Source: Desulfotomaculum sp.
GTDB lineage: Bacteria > Bacillota > Desulfotomaculia > Desulfotomaculales > Nap2-2B
Direction: 5' to 3'
Assembly: GCA_003445555.1 (NCBI GenBank)
Contig: DMDI01000165.1
Coordinates: forward strand, 1 to 5,643
Length of the DNA stretch: 5,643 nt
Shown here in pieces: positions 1 through 5,643 of this stretch. The notes beneath the pieces were generated by a model. It had not been told where the DNA came from, made no database searches, and saw only the letters and a program-made list of their open reading frames with translations. The position numbers and the translations under genes are program-made. Each line of letters opens with the position of its first letter. Within the stretch, counting starts at the first letter, position 1.

Positions 1-19
1 GCGGATCCATCTAATTATT

Positions 20-26
20 GTTATGT
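20..26 (+). other. Possible upstream cassette core site GTTATGT
   Basis: GTTATGT matches six of seven bases of the GTTATGC arm at 527-533 and lies just before the acetyltransferase gene. This is where the recombination core of a preceding attC or attI would lie if 21-527 were a cassette. The rest of such a site would extend left of the window, so it cannot be tested here. A seven-base match alone is weak. Confidence 0.25.
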
Positions 27-46
27 ATGAGAGACGATGAGGATTG

Positions 47-490
47 ATGAGGATTAAGGTAGTAACCAAAGACCATATAGACGGTATCAAACCCTTGTGG
101 GAAAACCTCAACGCCCATCACTTGTCCAGGTCAACCTACTTTAAAGACCATTTCTCGACACTCACATTCGAAAAGCGGATGGATGACCTAAGCAAGAGAG
201 GACGTTTCATCGGGTTCATAGTAGAAGACAACGACCAAAATCTCGGTTACTGTATTGCCACGGTAGACGGACCCATTGGAGAAATTGACTCCATATTCGT
301 TGACGAGCCGCACAGAGGAAAAGGTGTGGGTGAAAAACTAATGTCTCTCGCTCTCGAATGGCTTGAGGGACAGAAGTGTGAAACCGTAAGGGTATCGATT
401 GCAGAAGGTAACGAAAACGTGCTGGGTTTCTACAGAAGATTCGGCTTTGCAGAGAGATTCATCGTGATGCAAAAATGCATAACCAGCTAA
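47..490 (+). CDS. GNAT-family N-acetyltransferase
   Basis: The 147-residue product matches the GNAT fold, which transfers an acetyl group from acetyl-CoA to an amine of a small molecule or protein; the substrate cannot be read from the sequence. Acetyl-CoA binding motif A is clear: strand EIDSIFVDEPHRGKGVG (residues 79-95) with the pyrophosphate loop R90-G-K-G-V-G95, followed by a helix. Near the C-terminus FYRRFGF (128-134) is the usual motif B tyrosine/phenylalanine element. Length is normal for a single-domain cytoplasmic GNAT. I chose the ATG at 47 over the in-frame TTG at 44 because GAGG at 39-42 lies just upstream, though its 4-base spacing is short. The gene has no partner on its strand: its stop codon lies within the palindrome at 477-533, and GTTATGT occurs at 20-26. 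That arrangement resembles an integron gene cassette, where GNAT genes are common cargo. The GNAT call is secure; the cassette idea is inference. Confidence 0.9.
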   Translation: MRIKVVTKDHIDGIKPLWENLNAHHLSRSTYFKDHFSTLTFEKRMDDLSKRGRFIGFIVEDNDQNLGYCIATVDGPIGEIDSIFVDEPHRGKGVGEKLMSLALEWLEGQKCETVRVSIAEGNENVLGFYRRFGFAERFIVMQKCITS

Positions 491-533
491 TGCAGCGGAC
501 AGCTTTCAGCCGCCGCTGATCAGCATGTTATGC
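477..533 (+). repeat. Candidate integron attC-like site (57-nt imperfect palindrome)
   Basis: Outer arms GCATAAC (477-483) and GTTATGC (527-533) are perfect inverse complements. Inside them CAGCGG (493-498) pairs with CCGCTG (513-518) and GCT (486-488) pairs with AGC (522-524). A single G at 492 is left unpaired on the 5' side and the outer and inner stems are separated by a small mismatched spacer. The site overlaps the end of the acetyltransferase gene, including its stop codon. This mirrors attC sites, which have R''/R' arms, L''/L' arms, an extrahelical base, a minimum length near 57 nt, and lie at the 3' end of a cassette gene. A weak point is that the arms deviate from the RYYYAAC/GTTRRRY consensus at one central position. 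No integrase is in the window. A plain hairpin is the alternative. Confidence 0.4.
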
Positions 534-559
534 CCCATTATTGAAAGGAGATCAAAGAG

Positions 560-768
560 ATGATAACTGTACCCAGCCAGCGAAAAAAGATGAAAGGGGT
601 CAACTTCGTGGTGGATGAAAGAAACGAAAAGAAAGCTGTTATAATTGACCTAAAAAGGCACCGCGATATTTGGAGGATTTCTACGATATTTTATTGACAA
701 AAGAGAGAGAGAAGGAGCCGCGCGAAACGCTGGAAGAAGTTCGAAAGCGAGTGCTTGAGAGACGATAG
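560..768 (+). pseudogene. Small antitoxin-like protein, frameshifted
   Basis: An ATG at 560 follows AAAGGAG (544-550). The first frame reads FVVDERNEKKAVIIDLKRH (residues 16-34), typical of the N-terminal strand of Phd/YefM- or RelB-like antitoxins, and reaches W38 before ending at TGA 695-697. The frame that fits the rest of the family begins at 673, reading EDFYDILLTKEREKEPRETL and ending at TAG 766-768. It is joined by adding one G in TTTGGAGG (669-676). The restored protein would be about 70 residues with a charged helical tail, the usual antitoxin layout: an N-terminal DNA-binding half and a C-terminal toxin-binding half. An alternative joining point is the A5 run near 650-655, with a worse match. 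No toxin gene is recognisable in the 65 bases that follow. The assignment to a particular antitoxin family is uncertain. Confidence 0.6.
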
Positions 769-833
769 CTGTATGCCGCTGGCGGCGACTTTTGTATGCT
801 GCCAAATTCAATTCGGTGAATAGGGTGGTACAT

Positions 834-2345
834 ATGGCGGATAACTCAGTCATCATCATTGGGGCCGGGTTCGCGGGGCTTTCGGCCGGGGTCTATGCTC
901 AAATGAATGGTTACCGCACGCAAATCTATGAAATGCACGGCCTGCCAGGTGGCTTGTGCACGGCCTGGAAACGCAAGGGGTACACCATTGACGGCTGTAT
1001 CCACTGGCTGGTGGGCTCCTCACCCCGGAGCGGCATGTACCGCTACTGGGAGGAAGTCGGCATTGCCCGGGGGCGCGAGTTCATCAACATGGACGAATAC
1101 ATGCGTTACGAGAGCGCCGATGGGCGCACCCTCATCCTCTACACGGACGTGGACAGGCTGGAAAAGCACCTGCTGGAGTTTTCGCCGCAAGACGCCGGGC
1201 CCATTCACGATTTCATCCAAGGTATCCGGATGTGTCTCGACTTTGACCAGCCCTCCGAATCAGACCCGCTGTTCAAACGCCTGCGAAAAGGTCTCAAAAT
1301 GTTGCAGTTTCTGGCGACCAAAGGAAGAGAAATGAAGAAGTGGATGAAGATCTCCGCCGCGGAATTTGTCACGCGCTTCAAAGACCCGGTGCTCCGCGAA
1401 GCGCTGCGGGAAATGTGGTTTCCAGATTTCTCGATGTTCTTTATGCTCTTCACCTTTGCCTTTATGCATAACAGGAATGCGGGTTACCCCATCGGCGGTT
1501 CCTTGCCCATGTCGCTGGCAATGGCCAAGCACTACACTGACCTGGGGGGAGTAATCCATTACGATAGGCGGGTGGATAAAATTCTGGTGGAAGAAGATAA
1601 GGCGGTAGGCATCCGCCTGGCGGATGGAAGTGAGCACCGCTCCGGGTGGGTGATCTCCGCGGCGGATGGGTATACCACCATCTTTAAAATGCTGGAAGGG
1701 AAATACGGGGATGAAAAGACACGCGGGCCTTACGAGAAATGGCCCGTTTTTCCGCCGCTGTTGTTCGTGGGAGTGGGGGTTAACCGCTCTTTTGCCAATG
1801 AGCCCCAAACGGTCTCCGGAGTGAGTTTCCCCTTGCGCCGGCCGACGGAAATCGGGGATGCGGTGTGGGACAGAATAACGGTTCACATTTATAATTACGA
1901 TCTGACATTGGCGCCGGCTGGCAAGACCAGCTTGGTGGTGATGATGCCCAGCAGTTACGAGTATTGGAAAGAGCTGGCACAGGATCGAGCGGCCTACCAG
2001 GAGAAGAAAGACCAAGTGGCACGCACGGTGGTGGAACTGCTGGACCAGCGCTTCAATGGTATCTCCCGGCAGGTGGAGATGGTGGATGTGGCGACGCCGT
2101 TGACTTTCGAGCGCTACACAGGTAACTGGAAAGGCAGTTTTGAGGGTTGGCTCCTCACGCCGCAGAACTCTTTTACCGTGATGAACCGCATGCGCCAGAC
2201 CCTGCCCGGCCTGTAGAACTTCTATATGTGCGGACAGTGGGTCGAGCCGGGCGGCGGACTTCCGCCCAGTGTCATGTCCGGCCGCCGGGTGGTGCAAACG
2301 CTGTGCAAACAGGACGGGAAGAAATTCCAGACCACTGTAGCGTAG
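834..2345 (+). pseudogene. FAD-dependent phytoene-desaturase-like oxidoreductase, in-frame TAG
   Basis: This is a flavoprotein of the CrtI/phytoene desaturase-like NAD(P)/FAD oxidoreductase group; its substrate is not deducible. The N-terminus holds the Rossmann dinucleotide motif VIIIGAGFAG (residues 6-15), the ribose-binding acidic residue in IYE (31-33) and the glycine pair in LPGG (37-40). The middle includes a second FAD-domain strand, WVISAADGYTT. I chose the ATG at 834 because AGGGTGG (822-828) precedes it by five bases; the earlier TTG at 792 would add 14 residues ahead of the Rossmann strand. The frame stops at TAG 2214-2216 after 460 residues. It then continues for 42 codons with NFYMCGQWVEPGGGLPP and MSGRRVVQ, the family's conserved C-terminal FAD-contact segment, ending at TAG 2343-2345. 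The full reading gives a normal length near 503 codons. GAG to TAG (Glu to stop) is the simplest explanation. The gene is visibly richer in G+C than the PAP2 gene and insertion sequence that follow. Confidence 0.85.
2214..2216 (+). other. In-frame TAG inside conserved FAD-oxidoreductase C-terminus
   Basis: The codon falls between LPGL and NFYMCGQW, where relatives usually carry an acidic or polar residue. A single G-to-T change from GAG would create it. No base is missing, so it is not a homopolymer indel. A truncated protein would lack the segment that closes over the flavin and would probably be inactive. Confidence 0.8.
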
Positions 2346-2415
2346 GTTAATGAGTTTTATCATTCACAGTTGGCAATGATTGGCAAACAGAGAGCAGCCT
2401 GAAAAGGAGTTGTTT

Positions 2416-2991
2416 ATGAATTCCCTTCTAGAGTTTGACAAATGCATTTTCACCTGGATCAATACTGGCTGGTCCAATTCTGTACTTGACCTAGTGATGC
2501 CCTGGATAAGCCACTTAGCCGATCCAACTATTGTTTGGCTATGGGTTATCTTTATCGGCCTGCTAGCTGGTTGGCAGTTTGCCCGCTCTACTAGGCCCAA
2601 CCTAGGTAGCAGGCAACAACGCACACTCATTATGAAAGCAGGTTTATTCTTTTGCCTTTATATAGCTTTGATTTACGGAGTTAATGCTGGAGTATGCAAT
2701 GGCCTCAAACATTTATTTATCCGTACAAGACCATTCGTACAACAAACTGTTATACTTTGAGTGTCCCCAACAATCGCCTCGAATCTGCAAAATGACAGTT
2801 CCTTTCCCTCCGGTCACGCCACTAATGCCTTTATGGTTGCAGCACTCTTTGCTGAGAGGCTTCGGAAAAAACGCTTTGCTTTTTATTTTTATGGCCTGGC
2901 CACCCTGATTGCATTGAGTCGGATTTACTTGGGCGTTCATTACCCCAGCGATGTAGTTATGGGTAGTTGCTTGGGATTAACCACGGGCTGA
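2416..2991 (+). pseudogene. PAP2-family membrane phosphatase, in-frame TGA and truncated
   Basis: This is a type 2 phosphatidic acid phosphatase-like enzyme, the family that includes PgpB and BcrC lipid or undecaprenyl pyrophosphate phosphatases of the cell membrane. All three catalytic motifs are present across the interruption: K98-x6-R105-P106, P131-S-G-H134, and S168-R-x5-H175-x3-D179. Hydrophobic segments around residues 38-52, 75-92 and 154-167 are the membrane spans. The start ATG at 2416 has AAGGAG (2404-2409) six bases upstream; the earlier TTG at 2380 has no such site. TGA at 2758-2760 splits the frame between motifs 1 and 2, probably from CGA. The second half runs to GLTTG, where the first bases of the insertion sequence supply the stop TGA (2989-2991). 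The last part of the final membrane segment is therefore missing. A restart at GTG 2761 has no ribosome site and would lack motif 1. It is almost certainly non-functional. Confidence 0.85.
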
Positions 2992-3008
2992 CCCCCTAAA
3001 ATTGGACA
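2989..3008 (+). repeat. IS left terminal inverted repeat
   Basis: TGACCCCCTAAAATTGGACA. It shares CCCCCTAA and ATTGGACA with the reverse complement of the right end, which has three extra bases between these blocks. It starts with TG, as IS3-family ends usually do. Confidence 0.8.
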
Positions 3009-3091
3009 ATAAATCTTCTTTTCTAATCATTTCACAAAATCTCTATTCAAGTCTTACCATAATAAGCTATTAACATCACTCCCTTTTAATA

Positions 3092-4063
3092 TTAAACTCT
3101 AACTGGATTTAACTTCATAAGATTATTTCTTAGTAATTGATAGCATTCATACGGTGCAAGATATTTGACGCCTGAATGAATTCGTGCCTTATTATAAAAC
3201 CGGATGAACTTATCAACAGTTTCATAGGCTTCCTCATAATTTAAAAACTCATGTTGTGATAGGCATTCCCCTTCTAAGATGGCGTTAAATGATTCAATAT
3301 GAGCATTTAGATTCGGTGTTTTAAAAGGTATCCGTTCATGCTCTACGTTTAGTTTGGTACACACCTCCTCAAAAAGATTGCATATAAACTGTGGCCCATT
3401 ATCGGACCTTATTACTGGCTTTTGTTTTTCAATATACAGCTGGCGCTTAAAAAGACAATTCTTCAGGGTTGTAACAGCATCTTTTGCTTCACAGGATAAC
3501 CCTATATAATAATCAATAATGCAACGGTCATAAACATCAATAACTGGCATGATAAAGAAGAACCTGTCCTCACCAGCAATATAACCATATTTAACATCTG
3601 TTTCCCATAGTTGATTGAAAGTAGTAACAAGCCGATTTCTAGCTAATTTTCTGGGATATTTTCTTTTCACCTTTCTTTGTGGCTTTAAAATATCTAACTC
3701 TTTACATAAACGGTAAACTTTCTTCTTGTTGATCTTAAGATTAAATTTCTTTTTTAAGCAGTAAGTTAGTTTTAAGTATCCATAGGCAAAACCCTCGCCC
3801 ACGATTAATTCACATAGCCATTCTTTTACTTGTTCATTGCTAACAATCTTGTTATCTTTGGTTACTGTATAACAGGATTTAGGCCGACCACCATAACCAA
3901 TTCGAGTAATTATCTTGCTATGATTTTTTAATTTACACAGGTTGTAGTAATAGGTAGAACGGCTGATTCTTAAAATTCTTAATACCAAAGAGATTTTATA
4001 CCCTAAAGATATCCACTTTTGAGCAATTTCTATTTTATCAGCAAGTGTGGGTTTGTTTTTTTT
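3092..4063 (-). CDS. IS3-family transposase OrfB (DDE integrase core)
   Basis: This is the catalytic subunit that cuts and joins the element's ends. Counting from the TTG at 3988 gives 298 residues. The rve/RNase H-like core shows D131 in WETDVKYG, D196 in RSDNGPQF and E232 in HIESFN. Exactly 35 residues separate the second D and the E, the DD35E signature. Upstream, ISRSTYYY and the region around GEGFAYGYLKL are the usual HTH_21-like part. The same frame stays open above the TTG, reading LADKIEIAQKWISLGYKISL, so the natural protein is probably made by -1 frameshifting out of orfA at the A8 run (4056-4063) and not from the TTG. The stop TAA at 3092-3094 is followed by the left inverted repeat. 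I see no damage within orfB. Confidence 0.92.
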   Translation of the reverse strand, partial: KKNKPTLADKIEIAQKWISLGYKISLVLRILRISRSTYYYNLCKLKNHSKIITRIGYGGRPKSCYTVTKDNKIVSNEQVKEWLCELIVGEGFAYGYLKLTYCLKKKFNLKINKKKVYRLCKELDILKPQRKVKRKYPRKLARNRLVTTFNQLWETDVKYGYIAGEDRFFFIMPVIDVYDRCIIDYYIGLSCEAKDAVTTLKNCLFKRQLYIEKQKPVIRSDNGPQFICNLFEEVCTKLNVEHERIPFKTPNLNAHIESFNAILEGECLSQHEFLNYEEAYETVDKFIRFYNKARIHSGVKYLAPYECYQLLRNNLMKLNPVRV

Positions 4064-4361
4064 ACCAGGTCACGAAGTATAGCAATCTCTAAATCTTTTT
4101 CACGAAAGTCAATTTTTTTAGTTTTTCATTTTGCCTTAAGCAACTGTTTTATGCTCTTTAAGAGAACACAAATTTCCTTTTGTTTCTAATTGTTCTTTTC
4201 TTGGATAAAAAGTACCATATTTTTTATAATTTTTCACCCAGCGATTAACCAGGCTGGAGGCAATGTCATGCTTTCTGGATACAATAGAGTTATTACCTGT
4301 TTCCATTGCTTCTTTAACAATTTGCATTTTCATCTTCTTTTGTATATTGCTTTTTAGTCAA
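4030..4361 (-). pseudogene. IS3-family transposase OrfA (HTH), apparently frameshifted
   Basis: OrfA binds the element's ends. The best-preserved block, 4136-4333, reads KMQIVKEAMETGNNSIVSRK and then DIASSLVNRWVKNYKKYG, a helix-turn-helix of the IS3/Tn3 OrfA kind. Upstream, in another frame, a TTG at 4361 preceded by AGGGGG reads MTKKQYTKE, the expected N-terminus, so one shift lies near 4325-4340. The first block ends at TAA 4136-4138, but family-like sequence goes on as QNEKLKK in a second frame and then DFREKDLEIAILRDLVKK in a third. The changes fall near 4135-4142 and in the A7 run at 4113-4119. The last segment ends at TAG 4030-4032, overlapping orfB. The individual joins are my reading and are less sure than the OrfA identity. 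If real, the element cannot move without help from another copy. Confidence 0.7.
4057..4063 (-). promoter_or_regulatory. Candidate -1 programmed frameshift site A_AAA_AAA
   Basis: On the - strand the orfA frame reads GTA AAA AAA ACA. Sliding back one base on this heptamer gives AAA AAA AAC AAA CCC, which enters the open orfB frame. IS3-family elements commonly make the OrfAB transposase by -1 slippage on A-rich heptamers in the orfA/orfB overlap, and both the position and the direction agree. I did not find a clear stimulatory hairpin. Confidence 0.65.
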
Positions 4362-4382
4362 TTAAACCATCCCCCTATTTTT

Positions 4383-4412
4383 AATTTACCAGATTTAAGT
4401 CTATCTGTCCAA
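4383..4412 (-). promoter_or_regulatory. Candidate promoter for IS orfA
   Basis: On the - strand TTGGAC (4412-4407) and TAAATT (4388-4383) are separated by 18 bases and lie just upstream of the orfA start region. The -35 box is inside the terminal repeat, a common arrangement in insertion sequences. The -10 box is only a fair match and the region is AT-rich, so chance is possible. Confidence 0.35.
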
Positions 4413-4428
4413 TCTGGTTAGGGGGCTA
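4406..4428 (-). repeat. IS right terminal inverted repeat
   Basis: Read on the - strand it begins TAGCCCCCTAACCAGATTGG and then ACA. It matches the left end except for the second and third bases and a three-base insertion. The imperfect TAG terminus, in place of TGA, may reflect decay of this end. Confidence 0.75.
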
Positions 4429-4433
4429 AATAG

Positions 4434-4645
4434 AAACCATACTGCGAGACCAGGTTAAAGCTGGCCGGGGTTAACGAAGAAATCTTTACAGCGCCGGCGT
4501 TAGAGGCCATGTATTCAGTCACAAATGGACTCCCCCGCCTGGTAAACAATCTCGCCACAGCCTGTCTTTGTACGCCTGCAACCATAAGCAAAGGCTCGTG
4601 GATGAGGAAACGGTTTACCAGGCCCAGGAGGAGATAGATCCTTAA
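4434..4645 (+). pseudogene. C-terminal remnant of ExeA/TniB-like AAA ATPase, truncated and frameshifted
   Basis: Only the last 70 or so residues remain. The first frame reads CETRLKLAGVNEEIFTAPAL followed by SVTNGLPRLVNNLATACL. The G-L-P-R is the sensor-2 arginine region of AAA+ ATPases of the ExeA/TniB/TnsC type, which in DDE-transposons activate the transposase and choose the target. After ACL the match moves one frame to LLYACNHKQRLVDEETVYQA, ending at TAA 4643-4645; adding one T to the T3 run at 4567-4569 restores it. The Walker A and B motifs are absent because the fragment begins at the right end of the insertion sequence. A stop TAG (4431-4433) lies just ahead, so this is not a gene of its own. 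It ends one base before the ParB-like start, showing that the two were once an operon. Assignment to the ExeA-like group is from memory of the motif pattern. Confidence 0.7.
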
Positions 4646-4646
4646 T

Positions 4647-5604
4647 ATGCAAAACTCAAACTTTTCTGTTGCCGGTAAAGACGATAACAGCGGTCATGGC
4701 AGTGTGGTTTTTATACCGTGCGGCAAGTTGAAAGACCACCCTCTGCGCCTGAATAATTATGATGAGATGTATGTGCGGGAGTTGGAGATTTCCATCTCCT
4801 GCCACGGACTTTTTAATCCTCTGCTGGTCAGACCGGCAAGTGATGGGTATTTTGAAATTCTATCCGGGCACTACCGGCTGCGAGCTGTATTAAGGCTAGG
4901 GTGGCAAAGTTGCCCGGAAACGATCATTGATTGTGACGACATTGCGGCCAAAGCGCTTTTGCTGACCTCAAATTCTTCTCAGCGGCATTTTACTGCTATT
5001 GAAGAGGGTTTGATAATCCGTAATTTGCATGAGTATGATGGTTTGGAGTTGGACGGTATCGGTAAGCTTTTCAATAAGTCTAAAAGCTGGGTCAGCCGCC
5101 GGTTGTCTCTGGTATTGAATCTGGAGGAAAGCGTGCAGGCTGATGTGCAAAGGGGCCTTTTGAAAGCGCGCGCCGCCCAGGAAAATTGCCTTATTGCCCC
5201 GGGGCAATCAGCGAGAGTTTGCTCAATGTGTTAAAGAGAAAAATTTGAGCAAAGAAGATACTGCTGTTCTGGTGCAGGCTTTAAAGAATTCAGGCTTCGA
5301 CGGGAATATTTTTGACGACTGCATTAGTGACCCCCGGTCATATCTTCATAATACAAAAAGAAACAACCAGCAGAAAAAGGTTAACACAACGGGAAATGAT
5401 TCTAACAATATTGACGCCGTAATCAGCGCTGTAACCAGGACAGATTTTACTTTACAACGGCTGATTATCTTCCTGGATCAAAAAATTAACTGCCTCTCTA
5501 ATGAGGAAATTGCATCTTTTAAAAATGCTTGCGCTAAGTTAAATTTAACCATTGCTGAGTTTTCCGGTAAGTACATGAAGTTAATCTTTAAACGCACCTC
5601 GTAA
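4647..5604 (+). pseudogene. ParB-like DNA-binding protein, frameshifted
   Basis: The first frame (4647-5234) holds a ParB N-terminal domain. LEISISCHGLFNPLLVRP (46-63) leads to the box-II-like SGHYRLRAVLRLGW (73-86), a variant of GERRxRA. NSSQRHFTAIEEGLIIRNL (109-127) follows, then a helix-turn-helix at LDGIGKLFNKSKSWVSRRL (135-153). After RAAQE the frame loses similarity and ends as NCLIAPGQSARVCSMC. Removing one A from the A4 run (5182-5185) restores IALLPRGNQREFAQCVKEKN and continues to TAA 5602-5604, about 318 residues in all. The C-terminal part is polar and unrecognised. The start ATG is one base after the ATPase stop; AGGAGGAG (4626-4633) is a strong but rather distant ribosome site. 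ParB-like proteins of this kind pair with ExeA-like ATPases in mobile elements, so an accessory transposition or regulatory role is likelier than chromosome partition. No ParA is present. Confidence 0.8.
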
Positions 5605-5629
5605 AGCTTTCTACGCTTTACTTTAGGTG
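5595..5629 (+). terminator. Hairpin after the ParB-like gene, possible terminator or element end
   Basis: GTAAAGC (5601-5607) pairs with GCTTTAC (5615-5621) around a seven-base loop. An outer stem CACCT (5595-5599) pairs with AGGTG (5625-5629) across a small internal loop. The TAA stop of the ParB-like gene is inside it. Only three T residues follow the inner stem, so intrinsic termination would be weak. The hairpin may instead be part of the terminal structure of the mobile element. Confidence 0.45.
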
Positions 5630-5643
5630 GACCCCATTGTCAA

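Larger units (their letters stand above)
2989..4428 (-). mobile_element. IS3-family insertion sequence, about 1.44 kb
   Basis: The element is bounded by imperfect inverted repeats and encodes an HTH orfA and a DD35E orfB in the usual IS3-family order, both on the - strand. Its AT-rich composition contrasts with the genes around it. The left end TGACCCCC begins inside the PAP2 gene; the right end GGGGGCTA abuts an ATPase fragment. The flanking bases (CGGGC on the left, AATAG on the right) show no 3-5 bp target duplication. The two flanks also belong to unrelated genes, so a deletion or recombination after insertion is likely. The 80 bases between the left repeat and the orfB stop hold no gene. 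Confidence 0.88.

Noticed and set aside
694..717. Perfect TTGACA box as a promoter for the FAD gene
   Set aside because: There is no -10-like sequence at the right distance; the next bases are a purine-rich GAGAGA stretch that is coding in the restored antitoxin.
769..833. Start of a RelE-like toxin after the antitoxin-like gene (LYAAKFNS or MPLAATFV)
   Set aside because: The readings are short, do not match a toxin convincingly, and merge into the FAD gene leader. The ATG at 834 with its own ribosome site explains the region.
1260..2363. Long open frame on the - strand (367 codons) opposite the FAD oxidoreductase
   Set aside because: It lies opposite a strongly recognisable gene, has no familiar motif, is rich in His, Arg and Pro as expected of an antisense shadow, and has no convincing ribosome site.
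2758..2795. Selenocysteine at the PAP2 TGA
   Set aside because: PAP2 enzymes use no selenocysteine, and I see no clear SECIS-like hairpin directly downstream.
4429..4433. Target-site duplication of the insertion sequence (CTGA on the left versus CTAA on the right)
   Set aside because: It would need the element to begin with CCCCC in place of TG, and the two copies do not match exactly.
1..5643. CRISPR array, tRNA or rRNA genes, riboswitch
   Set aside because: I saw no regularly spaced repeats, no cloverleaf with a TTC loop, and no conserved rRNA or riboswitch segments on reading both strands.

Overview
This window looks like a worn accessory region of a Gram-positive bacterium. A low-to-mid GC member of the Firmicutes (Clostridia, Desulfotomaculum/Pelotomaculum-like) is my best guess. 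It rests on strong AGGAGG-type ribosome binding sites, use of TTG as an alternative start, and the kind of mobile genes present. Taxonomy is inference only. Nearly every gene is on the + strand; the exception is an AT-rich insertion sequence on the - strand. Only the first gene is plainly intact.

Left part (1-833). A GNAT-family acetyltransferase gene (47-490) is bracketed by GTTATGT (20-26) and GTTATGC (527-533). The right-hand motif closes a 57-nt imperfect palindrome (477-533) laid out like an integron attC site, so the gene may sit in a gene cassette. A small antitoxin-like gene (560-768) follows and is split by a one-base frameshift.

Middle part (834-2988). A phytoene-desaturase-like FAD oxidoreductase (834-2345) carries an in-frame TAG at 2214-2216. 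The conserved C-terminal FAD-contact segment remains readable for 42 codons after it. A PAP2-family membrane phosphatase (2416-2991) has an in-frame TGA at 2758-2760 between its catalytic motifs. Its 3' end is cut off by an insertion sequence, which supplies the final stop codon.

Insertion sequence (2989-4428). This is an IS3-family element of about 1.44 kb on the - strand. It has imperfect terminal inverted repeats, a complete DD35E orfB and an A-rich -1 frameshift site. Its orfA appears damaged by homopolymer indels. No target duplication is visible.

Right part (4429-5643). The C-terminal end of an ExeA/TniB-like AAA ATPase, truncated by the insertion sequence and frameshifted, is followed one base later by a ParB-like DNA-binding protein, also frameshifted. 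A long hairpin follows and may close the unit. ATPase plus ParB-like protein looks like the accessory half of a DDE-transposon whose transposase has been lost or lies outside the window.

The genes do not form a single pathway. The shared theme is decay: two in-frame stops, about five one-base indels in or beside short homopolymer runs, and two truncations at insertion-sequence borders. The indels could be real pseudogenisation or homopolymer sequencing error. The stop codons and the insertion junctions cannot be explained that way.
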